A stretch of 44,077 bases of DNA from Vulcanimicrobiota bacterium (GTDB taxonomy: Bacteria; Vulcanimicrobiota; Vulcanimicrobiia; Vulcanimicrobiales; Vulcanimicrobiaceae), in NCBI GenBank assembly GCA_030038215.1, contig JASHPI010000148.1:1-44077 (forward strand), read 5' to 3'. The notes below the pieces were generated by a model. The model saw nothing but the letters and a program-made list of their open reading frames with translations, was not told the DNA's origin and did not search any database. A program made the position numbers and the translations under genes. Below are positions 27,914-37,362 of this stretch, piece after piece (position 1 is the stretch's first letter; the number at the start of each line of letters is the position of its first letter).

Positions 27914-30900
27914 AGCAGGAGGCTGCACCGGAGCTTTCCGAGCGCGACCGTTTGCCGCGCGCGCCGTTGCGTGCGCGTCCCTCGCGCGTGCCTTGGCCGC
28001 TGCCGTCGCGGTGGCACAAGCCTCTGGTCGCGGGTCTTTTCGTCGCGCTCGCGCTGCTAGCGACGGCCGGCTACGGAAGCGGGCTGCAGCTCAACGACGG
28101 GAACGTCGTGCTTCACCTCATCCCGTTCAAGTTTCTCGGGCAGCTCTTGCATGCATGGAATCCGTCGTTCTCGCTCGGCACGCACACCGGATATTGGGTT
28201 CCATACCAGACGCCTTACGGCTGGGCATACGGACTCGCCGCGCTCCTCCACCTGTCCCAAGAGCTCGCGCAGCGGGTCTGCCTGTTCCTCGTGTACCTCG
28301 GTTGCCTCGTCTCGATGTACTACTGCTTGCGCAGCGTAACGCCACGGCTCGACGAGGTCGCCAGGCTTGCGGGCTCCTGCGCGTACCTGTTCAACATGTA
28401 CGTTGCGCTGAATTCGCAGGCGCAGATCGTGTGGCTGCTTACCTACGCCACGCTTCCGGCGATGGTAGGCGTCACGGCACGCGCCATGCGTGGCGAACTG
28501 GGCGTCTGGCGCGCCGCCCTCGCAATCGCGCTGCTGGTCTTCGTCGGCGCCGGCGTCAACCCGCCGTTGCTCGCGATTAACGTCATCGTCTTGGCAATCT
28601 ACGTCGTCGTCGCGATTGTTTTCGCTTCTAACCCGGCCGCGCAGGCCAGGCAGGCGCTGCCGTTCGCTGCTGCGGCGTCGGTCGCCAGCCTCGCGATCAA
28701 TCTCTATTGGCTCGTGCCCTTCGTTGATTTTTTTCGCTACGTGTGGCTGAACGGCGTGCTGAGCGAGGCGCCGTCGATGCACAACGCCGCGACTTCGTTC
28801 TCCAACGTGCTGCGCGGGCTGGGCCACTGGGCGACGTTCGTTTCCTTTAGCGACCGGCCATACTATCCATGGGCCTCCTCGTACGCCGCCGGTTTCTTCA
28901 GCGCGGCGCTGTGGCTCGTCCCGATCATCGCGCTGGTGGGCGTGGCGTTCAAACGCAACCGCTCCGTCGCCACGCTCTATTTCCTGCTGGTCACGATCGT
29001 CTCGGTTCCGTTGGTCGTAGGCTACTATAAAGACGAACTCGGGAATGCCATCACCTCGCCCGTCTACGATCTGTTCTACCGGAATTTTCCTGGATTCCAG
29101 ATGTTTCGCTTTTCGTACAAATGGGTCGCGGGCGTCGAGTTCGGGATGTGCGGGCTGTATGCGCTTGCAGCCGGCGCCATCCTCACGGCGTCGCGCGAGC
29201 GATTGACCCAGAGCGCGGCGTCGATGCGCGAGCGCTTCGCGTGGACCGTTCCGGCGGCCGGGGCGGCCTTCGTGCTCTTGCCGATTCTGCTCTTCATTCC
29301 GGTGCTGCAAAAGAAGGCAAACTATCCCGGCCCCGTGATTCCGAGCTGGGAATATCGCGAGAATCAGCTGCTGGGCAACGATCGGAGCCATCGCGTCGCG
29401 ATCTTTCCCACGCAATTTCTCGAGCAGTTCGATTGGGGCTCGCCCGAGTTCTACATCGAGGACGCCTTCGTCGATCGGCCGATCATCTACGGGCGTCTGG
29501 GAAGCGAAGCGTCCGAGGGAACCGATCGCTGGATACGTGGAGCTTATCGCGCAACCCGTGAGGCGATGCCCCTGGCGGTCGACATGTTTCGCGTGCTCAA
29601 CGTCGACACGATCCTGCAGCGCGATGACTTCATCTCCGCGATCGACTTCAGCTTTCCCGAGCTCTGGGTTCCGAACAGCACGACGCTCACGCACGACTTG
29701 CTCCGTCGCGTTCTCGGGGCCCGGCCGGTTCGCTCGTACGGACCGCTGCGCGTCTATCATCTCGCGGGAGCGCTTCCCTTGTTGTACGGCGTCGTGCATC
29801 CGAAACTGACCGCGCTCCCGCCGTTTACCGACGCTTACCTGGGCGACATTCCCGCGATGGCCGCAGGGAGGGCCGAGTTCACGCTGCCCGCACCTGCCGC
29901 TCCCGAAACGATGGCGCTGATCGAGTCGCTCGCGCCGATTCTCCCCGGGACGGACCATCAGGTGCGCGATCTGGCGGTCGAGCAAAGCCTGGCCGAGAAC
30001 GGGATCAAGATCCATCCGCCGTCGGCCGACATCACCCTCGCGATCCCGTTTACCGTCAAGAGGTCCGGGCGCTACCTCGTCTTTGCCCGCGAGGACTCGC
30101 CGCTGTTCTACCGGCCCGCGCCGCGCAGCATGGGCATCGACGGTCAACTGCTCTCCCAACAAAGCTCGGGCGGCGCGTGGACGGATTTCGGAGCGATCGA
30201 CCTGGATGCCGGCGATCACGAAGTCTCCGATGGATTTCCGGACGCAAGTCTGACGGTCGCGCTCGTGAGGCCCGACGCGCTGCATGCCTGGGAAGACCGG
30301 ATCGGGGCGCTGCAGCGCGCACTTCCCAACAATCTCGCGGGGACGCGTTTCGTGAACGGACCCCAAACGCGCGTCTCCGTCGCGCGCGCCGGTCGCTATC
30401 GCATCCGCGCGAGGGCCGCGAGCCCATTATATTGGCAGGACGGCGACGAGCGCACGCACCTGCTTCGAGACACGCGCTCGGCCGGCAATATTCTTACAGG
30501 CCTCTCGTCGACGCTCCCGTACACCCTGGGCAACGGCACGGCCGGGACCGACCAAGTGACGATGCCCGAGTCCTGGTACAGGGATCCCGCGGTCTACCGG
30601 TGGCAGCGCGGCGACCCGATGTCGTGGTTTCTCTTTTCGGGTGACGCGCACGTCCTGGTCTTCGTCCCGGGGAGAGACGGCGTCTTAACGCGTGTGCGGA
30701 TGCACGTCGGCCGGCTGCAGGTCTCGCCGGTCATGCGCGTCGCGGTTGACGGTCGCGCGCTGCGCAGCGTCACGCTCTCCGGAGAAGCGGCGCGCGCCGA
30801 CGAGTACGATACACGCCAAAGGCTCGCCGGTCCAGGCCTCGCGTCGCTCGACTTCACGCTGCCGCTGCGTCCCGGTTGGAACGACGTTGCGTTCGGCTTC

Positions 30901-31836
30901 GATCCGCTCGCGGGCGAGCGCACGGATCTCGGAACTGGTGTGATCGCTGCCGCGGTGGCGCCGGATCTCTCTTTTACGCGCGTCGCGCGCCTGGCTCCGC
31001 TGCGTGCGGGTGCGCCGGTCGTGGCGGCTCCGAGCGTGGTCGGCGTAGCGGTGCCCCAGAACGGCCTTTTGGGCGATCCGAATCTCACGGGCAACGCCGT
31101 AGACACCGGCGGGCGCACCGTTCTTGCCGTAGCACTCGCCGGCCGCGCAGGCGTGGTCTACCGCATCATTCCGATCACGTTAGACGGTGATTTCGACCTG
31201 AGTTTCCTGCACGCATTTCCCAATAGTTGGAACGACGCTTCCGAGCGGATCGTGGGAGTGTGGTTCGTCGCCGGAGCGTCGCAGCCGGTCCTATGGAAAC
31301 TCTCCTATCGCCTGCATGCGATGCCGGCAGTGACGTTGCGCGATCGGAATGCGTTCGCAAGGCTCCCGGTTCGGCTCGACGGCAAACTCATCGGCGCCCA
31401 GCCCGTGTTTCTCTCGCGAGGCGAGCATCTGGTGGAGAGTGCCGAACCCAAGCTCAAAATCGAGCGGCTGACGGTCGAACCGGTTAGCCTCCCGAAAGCG
31501 CGACTGTTTGCGGTCTCTTGGAAGCGGCGCTCGCCGACCCAGCTCACCGTCAGCGTCAAAAACGCGACTCGTCCATTCCTGCTCGTCTTCGGCGAGACGT
31601 ACCATCCAGAGTGGCAGGCAACCCTCAATGGGAAGACGTTGGCGCACGTCGCCGTGAACGGCGTCGCGAACGGGTGGCTCGTACCGCGCCTGGCCGCGAG
31701 CGGCTCCGACATCATTCTTTCGTTCACGGCTCAGCGCAAGTATAACGACGCCGCTGTCGTCTCGCTCGTCAGCCTGATCGTGCTTCTCGCGCTTGCATTT
31801 GCTCCCCGGCGCTTGCGCCCGGCGCGCGCCTCGTGA
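27910..31836 (+). CDS. Giant AftD-like (DUF3367) GT-C membrane glycosyltransferase
   Basis: 1308 residues from GTG 27910. A basic N-terminus, then about a dozen helices to about residue 450, then some 800 outside residues and a last helix (about 1280-1300). The first outer loop reads LQLNDGNVVLHLIPFKFLGQ, LLHAWNPSFSLGT and YQTPYGWAYGLAALLHL. This fits the AftD/DUF3367 pattern of Asp + DPxxFL + LWxP + FG + YxxP, where the early Asp is catalytic. The outer part contains beta-sandwich modules (SGRYLVFAREDSPLFYRPAP; AGRYRIRARAASPLYWQDGD) like carbohydrate-binding modules. It ends with ETYHPEWQATLNG and VNGVANGWLV. In mycobacteria AftD adds arabinofuranose from decaprenyl-P-arabinose; here the sugar is unknown. 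Confidence 0.85.
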   Translation: MKQEAAPELSERDRLPRAPLRARPSRVPWPLPSRWHKPLVAGLFVALALLATAGYGSGLQLNDGNVVLHLIPFKFLGQLLHAWNPSFSLGTHTGYWVPYQTPYGWAYGLAALLHLSQELAQRVCLFLVYLGCLVSMYYCLRSVTPRLDEVARLAGSCAYLFNMYVALNSQAQIVWLLTYATLPAMVGVTARAMRGELGVWRAALAIALLVFVGAGVNPPLLAINVIVLAIYVVVAIVFASNPAAQARQALPFAAAASVASLAINLYWLVPFVDFFRYVWLNGVLSEAPSMHNAATSFSNVLRGLGHWATFVSFSDRPYYPWASSYAAGFFSAALWLVPIIALVGVAFKRNRSVATLYFLLVTIVSVPLVVGYYKDELGNAITSPVYDLFYRNFPGFQMFRFSYKWVAGVEFGMCGLYALAAGAILTASRERLTQSAASMRERFAWTVPAAGAAFVLLPILLFIPVLQKKANYPGPVIPSWEYRENQLLGNDRSHRVAIFPTQFLEQFDWGSPEFYIEDAFVDRPIIYGRLGSEASEGTDRWIRGAYRATREAMPLAVDMFRVLNVDTILQRDDFISAIDFSFPELWVPNSTTLTHDLLRRVLGARPVRSYGPLRVYHLAGALPLLYGVVHPKLTALPPFTDAYLGDIPAMAAGRAEFTLPAPAAPETMALIESLAPILPGTDHQVRDLAVEQSLAENGIKIHPPSADITLAIPFTVKRSGRYLVFAREDSPLFYRPAPRSMGIDGQLLSQQSSGGAWTDFGAIDLDAGDHEVSDGFPDASLTVALVRPDALHAWEDRIGALQRALPNNLAGTRFVNGPQTRVSVARAGRYRIRARAASPLYWQDGDERTHLLRDTRSAGNILTGLSSTLPYTLGNGTAGTDQVTMPESWYRDPAVYRWQRGDPMSWFLFSGDAHVLVFVPGRDGVLTRVRMHVGRLQVSPVMRVAVDGRALRSVTLSGEAARADEYDTRQRLAGPGLASLDFTLPLRPGWNDVAFGFDPLAGERTDLGTGVIAAAVAPDLSFTRVARLAPLRAGAPVVAAPSVVGVAVPQNGLLGDPNLTGNAVDTGGRTVLAVALAGRAGVVYRIIPITLDGDFDLSFLHAFPNSWNDASERIVGVWFVAGASQPVLWKLSYRLHAMPAVTLRDRNAFARLPVRLDGKLIGAQPVFLSRGEHLVESAEPKLKIERLTVEPVSLPKARLFAVSWKRRSPTQLTVSVKNATRPFLLVFGETYHPEWQATLNGKTLAHVAVNGVANGWLVPRLAASGSDIILSFTAQRKYNDAAVVSLVSLIVLLALAFAPRRLRPARAS

Positions 31837-32225
31837 ACGCATCCCGCGTCGCGCGGCTGACGGGACGTACGATCCGCGTCGCAATCGCGGTCGCGGTCGC
31901 CGCGTTTGTCTTGGCGGCCTTCGTTCCGCAGACCGCAGGGGAGCTTTTTTCGACGATCGGTTATCTCGCCGTCGTGCTTGCCTTTCTCACGCTTGCCGTC
32001 ACATGGTTTCTTCCGGCCGCCGCGCCCGATGCGGGCAGGCCGGCCCGTCAGCCGGCGAGTCGCGTGGTTTATGCGAGCGTCATCAGCGTTACGCTTGCGT
32101 CGATGGTCGGCGCTGCGCTTGTTTCGCAGCCGAGCGCCGAGGGTTTAGCCGCCCTCGCGTACGTGGGGCTCGTCGGTGTCGCGATCCTGATCGCCCTTCG
32201 ATGCTGGCTGCACGCGCGAAGCTGA
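31833..32225 (+). CDS. Small four-helix membrane protein
   Basis: 130 residues from a GTG overlapping the previous stop (GTGA). Four hydrophobic helices (about 16-34, 40-60, 80-98, 105-124), separated by a Pro/Ala/Arg linker (PAAAPDAGRPARQPASR). No motif or family is recognised, and it does not show clear GtrA features. Its 3' end overlaps the next gene by 25 bases. Its place between two AftD-like proteins suggests a small subunit or helper for them, but this is inference. Confidence 0.75.
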   Translation: MNASRVARLTGRTIRVAIAVAVAAFVLAAFVPQTAGELFSTIGYLAVVLAFLTLAVTWFLPAAAPDAGRPARQPASRVVYASVISVTLASMVGAALVSQPSAEGLAALAYVGLVGVAILIALRCWLHARS

Positions 32226-34522
32226 CTTTCCGCGCGAACAACCTGGCCGCCGCGGCAGCCGGCCTGGCTTTCGCCGCCTTCATATGCGCCAAGGGGATTC
32301 CGACGCTTCGGCACGATTGGAGCTGGCCGATCGATCGAGCGGCCGTTCCATTCTTTTTCAGCGCCGCCGTCAACGGCTGGCTTTCAGCCGGATTCGGCTT
32401 CGCCAATGCGCACCCGACAACGTACCTTTTGGCCTTGCCGATCGGTTTGGTCATGTGGCTTTTCGGTCCGCTCGCGGCGCTGGCGCTGTTTGCCTTCGTC
32501 GTCGGCGCGCTTTGCATGCGCGCCGTTGCCGCCATGGCCGAGCGCTGGCGTTGCGCGCCGCCGGCTGCGATCGGCCTCGGATTATTCGCGCTCTTCAATC
32601 CCTGGGTCTACAACCAAGTCGTCGCGGGGCATCTCGTGATGGTTTTCGCATACGCGGCGTTCATCGGTCTTTTGGCCGAAATGCTGCGCGGCACGGATGC
32701 ATCGTGGGTGCGCCTCGCGCTCTGGCTGGCGTTGATTGCCGCGCAGCTGCAACTCTTCATCCTTGCGATGCTCGCGCTGGTCGCGTTCGCAAGCGCAAGC
32801 AAGAAGTGGCAGCCGCTCGTCGCGGGCGCGCTCATCGCGCTTCCTTGGGTCATCGGCGTCGTGGCCGACCGTTCGGCGCTGCTGGGTATCCCGTACACGG
32901 TAACGTGGCAGGCGAATCAGTCGATCGACCCGTTGGCATTGCTGAGCCTGGGCGGATACTTTGCAGGCTACTCCGACAGGCTCGGTCTAGCGGCGCAAAT
33001 CGCGGTGTGGAGTACGCTCGCTATCGCGCTCACGGGCTTGATTCTTGCGGCGCGCCGCTCGCGCCCGGTGATCTGGGCTGCGCTCGCGGCGGTCGCGCTC
33101 TATGTGGCCATTCTCGGACTGCGTGGCCCGGCCGCCGCTCCGTATGAATGGCTGGTTCGTGACGTCCCCGAGACGGGCGTCTTTCGCGAGCTTTACGATC
33201 TGGCCGGGATCCTGGCCGCTCTGTTCGTCCTGCTCGCCTGTGCGGCCGCAGCGGCTTGGAAACCGATCGGCTATGCGACCCTCGCCGCCGGCGCACTCTT
33301 GATCGTGACGTGGATGATTGCGCCTCCCAGCGATCTCTGGATCGCGGGGCACAGCTACCCGCATCCGGACGTGCGGGCGCGGGCCTTCACGCGGGTCGCA
33401 TTCCTGCCGGCCTTTCAGCCCGTAGGGCTGCGTGCCGGCGGCGGCGCGGGCGCGGATCCCGATATCTACGAGCACCCCGGCGACGTCAGCGTGTTGAATG
33501 AATACTTTCCAACCTATCCGGTCGACATGGCGCTCGCCCAATACGAACAGAGCCGCGATCCGGCGGCGTTGCGCGCTTTGGGCGTGACAACCATCATCGC
33601 GCGTCCGTGGCTGGTTTCCCGATCGAACGGACGGATCGGCTTGGCCGCGCCTTCGTTGCTCCCGTCGCAGTCCGTGCCCCCGAGCGGGCCGCCGGGCGCA
33701 TATCTGAACGATGCGACGCCGTTGATATCGAACTGCGAAGCGCCTCGCGTCGTCTTGCTTCCGGGCGAGCTGGGCGCGTGTAATATTTTCTTCGGCGACA
33801 CGAAACGATACGGCCCGGTGCGTCCGCTCGAAACACTGAACGATTCGCTCGATCCGCGAACGGATTGGATCGACGCTCGGCTCGCCTTTGGGGAAATGCC
33901 GTCGGTGGCGCAAGGCATCGGAGGAACGCTCACGCAGTCGCATCTGCCATACCCCGTCGACCCCGGCGCCAACGTGTTGGTCTACGTGCATGGAATCTTG
34001 ACCGATTCTGCGGGGCGCATTCTAACGGTCCGCCGAGATGGATTTCGCTGGCTAACCCTGCCGTCCGATGCCAAGGCCGTTCAATGCGTCGGTCTTTGCG
34101 TGCTGGTAGCGCAGACCCGCGCGCTTCCCAAGCTGCCTGCTCGAGCCGGGCCTACGTCGTCCTGGGCCTGCGACTTTCGCAAGCTTGCGCCATGGCTCTA
34201 CGTCGTTAAGAGCGGGGCTCGCCCAGCTCGGCTCTTGCGCTTGAACGAACGCTACGATTCGGGCTGGATTGCACTAGACGGGTGGCAGGTTCTGCCCCAT
34301 CTGCGCGTCGACATGGCGGCCAACGGCTGGCTTTATCGAGACCAATCGTCAACGACGATCGTCCTCTTGCAGGCAACCTCGCTCTTGCAGTTGGTAGCCG
34401 AAATCCTCGGCATTCTCTGCGTCGCGTGGCTGCTCGTCGCGGCTACTCGGTATCGACCGGCAGATACGACGGCGTCTGATGCTCGAAGTACGCTCGGGAG
34501 TACTTGGACTCGATCGGTGTGA
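32201..34522 (+). CDS. Second AftD/YfhO-like GT-C membrane protein
   Basis: 773 residues from ATG 32201, which lies within the end of the preceding gene. About eleven helices lead to about residue 390, then an outside region and a final helix (about 735-757). The first outer loop carries LRHDWSWPIDRAAVPFFFSA and FGFANAHPTTYLLALP, placed like the catalytic loop of the 27910 protein. Residues VGLRAGGGAGADPDIYEHPG and VDMALAQYEQSRDPAALRAL begin the outer domain. The end, NERYDSGWIALDG and DMAANGWLYRD, repeats the Y-x3-W ... ANGWL module of the 27910 protein, so the two share a common C-terminal design. The gene overlaps the convergent phosphoesterase by 80 bases. Confidence 0.8.
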   Translation: MLAARAKLTFRANNLAAAAAGLAFAAFICAKGIPTLRHDWSWPIDRAAVPFFFSAAVNGWLSAGFGFANAHPTTYLLALPIGLVMWLFGPLAALALFAFVVGALCMRAVAAMAERWRCAPPAAIGLGLFALFNPWVYNQVVAGHLVMVFAYAAFIGLLAEMLRGTDASWVRLALWLALIAAQLQLFILAMLALVAFASASKKWQPLVAGALIALPWVIGVVADRSALLGIPYTVTWQANQSIDPLALLSLGGYFAGYSDRLGLAAQIAVWSTLAIALTGLILAARRSRPVIWAALAAVALYVAILGLRGPAAAPYEWLVRDVPETGVFRELYDLAGILAALFVLLACAAAAAWKPIGYATLAAGALLIVTWMIAPPSDLWIAGHSYPHPDVRARAFTRVAFLPAFQPVGLRAGGGAGADPDIYEHPGDVSVLNEYFPTYPVDMALAQYEQSRDPAALRALGVTTIIARPWLVSRSNGRIGLAAPSLLPSQSVPPSGPPGAYLNDATPLISNCEAPRVVLLPGELGACNIFFGDTKRYGPVRPLETLNDSLDPRTDWIDARLAFGEMPSVAQGIGGTLTQSHLPYPVDPGANVLVYVHGILTDSAGRILTVRRDGFRWLTLPSDAKAVQCVGLCVLVAQTRALPKLPARAGPTSSWACDFRKLAPWLYVVKSGARPARLLRLNERYDSGWIALDGWQVLPHLRVDMAANGWLYRDQSSTTIVLLQATSLLQLVAEILGILCVAWLLVAATRYRPADTTASDARSTLGSTWTRSV

Positions 34523-35792
34523 ATGCGCGGGGCTTTTGCTTATAGTCGAAGACCCTGCCGATGCTCGTCGCGCTCTGGTCGGTCGTCCCGAGCCTTCCAA
34601 GGTTCCAATTGTTCTCGATGTACTTGAGGATGCTGCCGAAATAGTACGTCGTATGCGAAATGCGGCCCTCGGGAACGTAGGGCGAGACGATGATTACCGG
34701 AACGCGAAAGCCCGGACCGCCTTGATCGTCGCGCGGCAACGGCGGCGGAACGTGATCGTAGAAGCCGCCCCAGTCATCCCATAAGATGATGATGGCGCTC
34801 GACTTCCACGCCGAGCTCTCGCCGATTGCGTCGACTACTTGCGCGATCCAGGAAGGCCCCGTATCGGAACCCAGTGCCGGATGATCGGAGTTTACGGCGT
34901 CCGGAACTACCCACGCGACCGAAGGCAGCGTTCCTTTACGGGCGTCCTTGAGAACGTTGGTTTCTGGCACCGAAATGTTCGTCGACCACTCGGGACCGCG
35001 GCGTACGGCGGCGATCGCATCGAATCCGTCCCAGTTGTCGCCGTCGCCCGGATCCTTGCCCGGCGGCGAGTAGTACTTCCACGAAACGTTCTTGGCGTCG
35101 AGCAAGTCTCGAATCGTCCGATACTTGAGGCACGGGAAGGGCCCCTGACCCGGCCGCAGCTTCAGACCCGTGGTGATGAGCGAGGTGACCGTTCCGCGCG
35201 GCGCATCGCATCCCCAGGGAGCGCTCGTTGGGAAGTTGATCAGACTGTCCTGTGCGGAGATTCGAGTGGCGCCGGCGATCAGATCTTGATGCGCCGTGAA
35301 ACTGCCGCTGCCCTGAGTCTGAAACATGTGGTCGGCCAGGACGTACTCTTTCGCGAGGTTCCAGTACGGCTGAATCTGAGCCGGATCGACGTAACGGTAG
35401 GGCCATGCGCCGGCCGGCTTGCCCGACTGGAAGTGGACCAGATCGAAACCATCCATCTTGCCGCCGTCGTACTCTACGACGAACGAGGCGTACCCGTGCG
35501 GCGGGTTGCGATGAGTGGCGAGGTCTCCCTCGTAGAGCTCGACGCGCTCGCCGTCGTGCATCAAACCGCTCTTCGTTCCATCTGCGCCGGGAAACGTAGC
35601 GAAGAGATTATCGAAGCTGCGATTCTCTTGGATCAGCACGATGATGTGCTTGATGGGACTCGCCGGGCTCGGAGTGGCGACGTCGGTTGGCGCCATCGAA
35701 AGCGGCACCGGCGAGATCCCGGCGTGGCATCCGGCACTGCCGAGAAACGCCGCCAAGGCGATCGTCAAAAACGAACCGGCCCGGCGCATCAC
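34443..35792 (-). CDS. Exported AcpA/phospholipase C-type phosphoesterase
   Basis: 449 residues. Hydrophobic leader ending SAGC (Cys22, an imperfect lipobox), then a Pro/Ser linker. The catalytic domain starts IKHIIVLIQENRSFDNLFAT (47-66); Glu56 and Asn57 are the metal ligands seen in phospholipase C/acid phosphatase AcpA relatives. Later landmarks: YVLADHMFQTQGSGSFTAHQ (metal-site His), WVVPDAVNSDHPALG, and ILWDDWGGFYDHVPPP with the second metal site. It hydrolyses phosphate esters or phospholipids outside the cytoplasm. An alternative start is the second Met at 35789. It may strip phosphate from lipids or glycan carriers of this locus (inference). Confidence 0.92.
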   Translation of the reverse strand: MMRRAGSFLTIALAAFLGSAGCHAGISPVPLSMAPTDVATPSPASPIKHIIVLIQENRSFDNLFATFPGADGTKSGLMHDGERVELYEGDLATHRNPPHGYASFVVEYDGGKMDGFDLVHFQSGKPAGAWPYRYVDPAQIQPYWNLAKEYVLADHMFQTQGSGSFTAHQDLIAGATRISAQDSLINFPTSAPWGCDAPRGTVTSLITTGLKLRPGQGPFPCLKYRTIRDLLDAKNVSWKYYSPPGKDPGDGDNWDGFDAIAAVRRGPEWSTNISVPETNVLKDARKGTLPSVAWVVPDAVNSDHPALGSDTGPSWIAQVVDAIGESSAWKSSAIIILWDDWGGFYDHVPPPLPRDDQGGPGFRVPVIIVSPYVPEGRISHTTYYFGSILKYIENNWNLGRLGTTDQSATSIGRVFDYKQKPRAFTPIESKYSRAYFEHQTPSYLPVDTE

Positions 35793-35860
35793 CCGCGCGA
35801 GCTTCGGTGATCCGCGAGGCGCTCCTCGGCGCTTTTTTGACGCAGGTTAACTTTTAGAGG

Positions 35861-37270
35861 TCAGCCTTCGGCGATGCTCGTTACGGTCGTGACCAGCGAC
35901 TCCTTGCCCTCGCGAGCGGTTTTCACGGCCATGCGCACGTAATCGAGTGCTTCAGGCAGCCGCCTGAGGTAGCCCGTGACGAAACGCCACGAGAGAAGGT
36001 GCCGAAGCGATAGGTAGTCGGCTTCGTAGAGCAGCAGCAGATTCGTAACCACGAAATGGCGCATCGCGCTGTTTTTGTTGATGTGGACGCGCCAGCGCTT
36101 CGAGATGTCGATGTTGGTGAAGACGTTGTTGCGCAGCGCCGCGGACAGAACAGCCGGACTCACGGTGATGACGCTGTCCCATATGTGCGGCATCTCCGAG
36201 CCTCGTTCGATCGTCTGCCGGCCAAAGTCCACGCACCAGAACTCGCGCTGCTGGTTGTCGATCGTAAAGACCCAGCGTGCGTGCTTGAGGAGCGGCCGCA
36301 GCCAGCGCGTTGCTCGGAAGAAACGGTTGAAGTAGCGGGCGAAGTCCTCAAAAGCGAGTTGTTTGGTTTCTTCCGAACGGTAGATTTTCTCTAATCGGAC
36401 GCTTTCTGCGACGGCCCTGGCTTCGGCGTAGGCCACGACGTCGTTCACGACAGTGTCGCTGAGTTCGAAACCGGACTCCGACGACCACCGGCTGCCTACG
36501 GGCATAACGACGAGCGTCGTCTCGGGAAAACGATGCACGCGTGCCTCGAAATAAGCCTTCATCTGCGGGGCCGTCACCATGAACCGGTTCTCGTCGCGAA
36601 CGTCACGATGCAGGTGGCAGATGCCGCTCGCAAACGGGACCGCGTATCGCGGGCGCAGCAGCTGCGCGGCCGAGACGAATGCCTGCATGTATGTATTCGA
36701 ATCCACCGGTAGCCGGTCGGCCGGATCCTCGAACGTGTAACGCGTTGGATACGACCACGCCGGCGAATGGCTGCGAAGCATGAAGTCGACTTTCGGGTAG
36801 CGAGCGGCAAGCGTTCGCCAGAGCGACGGCAGCGGCTTTGCGTCATTGAGATCGACGATGACGGCGCCATCCGCCTGCACGACCGCGACGCTATCGTCTT
36901 GGAAGCTCACTTGATAGCTTGTCAGCGTGAATCCGTCGCCGAGCTCGATGCTCTTTCCGTGCTCCAGCTCGATGACGCGGCTGCGCCCAAGCTCGGCCAG
37001 CTGGCTAGGCAACCCGGAGATCGGGAATTTCGGTACGACAATCGTCGTGTTGTCGCTGAACTGCTTGAGCGTCTTAGGATCGAAGTGATCGAAATGCCAG
37101 TGCGTCACGTAGACGTAGTCGGCGTTGAAAATATCGGCGTCGAAGCGAGGTGGCGGGCAATGCCACCAAGATGCCCAATACGTCGGCTCGTTGAGCCAAG
37201 GGTCGATAACCAAGCGTTTGCGGCGAGCGGATACTTCTAAACACGCGTGACTAATGATCCGGAACTCCAT
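35861..37270 (-). CDS. MBL-fold metallohydrolase resembling CMP-Neu5Ac hydroxylase family
   Basis: 469 residues. The metallo-beta-lactamase core occupies residues 1-250: ISHACLEVSARRKRLVIDPW, LNEPTYWASWWHCPP, and the metal motif THWHFDHFDPKTL (His57, His59, Asp61, His62), with later His candidates in GICHLHRD. The PWL-x(8)-SWW signature is shared with the CMP-N-acetylneuraminate hydroxylase group, but the Rieske iron-sulfur motif of true CMAH is absent. A C-terminal domain of about 200 residues is predicted alpha/beta (VFTNIDISKRWRVHINKNSA). No export signal, so it is cytoplasmic. It is divergent from the aminotransferase at 37363 and may share regulation and pathway with it. Confidence 0.82.
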   Translation of the reverse strand: MEFRIISHACLEVSARRKRLVIDPWLNEPTYWASWWHCPPPRFDADIFNADYVYVTHWHFDHFDPKTLKQFSDNTTIVVPKFPISGLPSQLAELGRSRVIELEHGKSIELGDGFTLTSYQVSFQDDSVAVVQADGAVIVDLNDAKPLPSLWRTLAARYPKVDFMLRSHSPAWSYPTRYTFEDPADRLPVDSNTYMQAFVSAAQLLRPRYAVPFASGICHLHRDVRDENRFMVTAPQMKAYFEARVHRFPETTLVVMPVGSRWSSESGFELSDTVVNDVVAYAEARAVAESVRLEKIYRSEETKQLAFEDFARYFNRFFRATRWLRPLLKHARWVFTIDNQQREFWCVDFGRQTIERGSEMPHIWDSVITVSPAVLSAALRNNVFTNIDISKRWRVHINKNSAMRHFVVTNLLLLYEADYLSLRHLLSWRFVTGYLRRLPEALDYVRMAVKTAREGKESLVTTVTSIAEG

Positions 37271-37362
37271 GCCATTTTCTTCGTTCTGCCGCGTGCTACC
37301 ACCCGCGCGCCGGCTTGGAAGGCTCTCGTAACCGGTGCCACGAAGCGCGCATCGTGGCGACG

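Noticed and set aside
28057-30366. A 769-codon minus-strand frame opposite the AftD-like gene.
   Set aside because: Very charged, low-complexity translation (Arg/Glu/Asp-rich) with no fold signature; the plus strand has clear helices and AftD-like motifs in overlapping coupling with its neighbours.
35800-35850. Possible terminator: CGAGG-CGCT-CCTCG followed by GCGC and six T on the plus strand.
   Set aside because: No plus-strand gene ends here (the last plus gene stops at 34522); genes on both sides are on the minus strand, where the T-tract becomes A. The GGCGCT copies are direct, not inverted, repeats.
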